A DNA stretch of 5,243 bases. It comes from Alphaproteobacteria bacterium. Its GTDB lineage: Bacteria > Pseudomonadota > Alphaproteobacteria > RUG11792. The translations under genes and the position numbers were made by a program. Each line of letters starts with the position of its first letter. Position 1 is the first letter of the stretch. Below, piece by piece: positions 5,188-5,243 of the stretch. The stretch is from positions 1 through 5,243 of the forward strand of contig BNWD01000046.1 in the NCBI GenBank assembly GCA_025998575.1, read 5' to 3'. A model generated the notes under the pieces. It made no database searches, had not been told where the DNA came from, and saw nothing but the letters and a program-made list of their open reading frames with translations.

Positions 5188-5243
5188 GTCATAAGTTCAA
5201 AAAATATTTGCCCCGCATTTCAACGATATATATAAAGTGTGTC
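5188..5243. other. Right edge upstream of the rplY promoter
   Basis: These 56 bases are AT-rich with a TATATATA run. One minus-strand frame is open from the edge to a TGA at about 5189 (it reads VEMRGKYFLNL before the stop), so the tail of an upstream gene is possible, but it is too short to identify. ATATAAAGTG at 5230-5239 is the exact inverted match of 5147-5156. Confidence 0.3.

Noticed and set aside
4739..5188. Rightward 149-codon frame opposite rplY
   Set aside because: Antisense shadow of a confidently identified L25 gene.

Overview
The window looks like housekeeping chromosome from an AT-rich alphaproteobacterium. The basis is the gene set: a two-domain L25/CTC ribosomal protein followed directly by peptidyl-tRNA hydrolase, a class-IIA HAD protein of a type I associate with alphaproteobacteria including Rickettsia, a release factor 2 without the usual frameshift, and a low-GC sequence. 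A host-associated lineage such as Holosporales or Rickettsiales is possible, but this is inference. The window carries no marker that settles taxonomy.

Layout. Positions 1-1230 hold two leftward genes: a possible Hcp-like type VI secretion tube protein (about 1201-677), a 154-base gap containing a good promoter, and the N-terminal half of thioredoxin reductase (458-6), which runs into the left edge. Positions 1230-1700 hold the C-terminal half of thioredoxin reductase, but on the opposite strand, followed 14 bases later by prfB (1715-2803). Positions 2798-5125 hold a leftward cluster: rplY, pth, a small membrane-protein ORF of 46 residues, and a HAD hydrolase. Its last gene converges on prfB, and both genes stop inside the same TTATAA hexamer. 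A well-spaced promoter lies upstream of rplY at 5159-5187.

The main oddity is thioredoxin reductase. The two halves are complementary: the first ends at the second Rossmann glycine motif and the second starts at that same motif. They lie in opposite orientations with the Hcp-like gene between them. Reverse-complementing 1 to about 1229 would rebuild a trxB of about 303 codons in the order hcp-like, trxB, prfB. The 17 bases at the left edge match 1230-1246 in inverted orientation at 15 of 17 positions. This is either a real inversion (possibly a reversible one), a broken duplicated copy, or an assembly or amplification chimera. The coincidence of the breakpoint with the sequence edge makes the artefact explanation serious.

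Functionally the genes cover redox maintenance (TrxB), translation termination (RF2), ribosome 5S rRNA binding (L25) and peptidyl-tRNA recycling (Pth). The Hcp-like gene is the only one suggesting an accessory secretion role.
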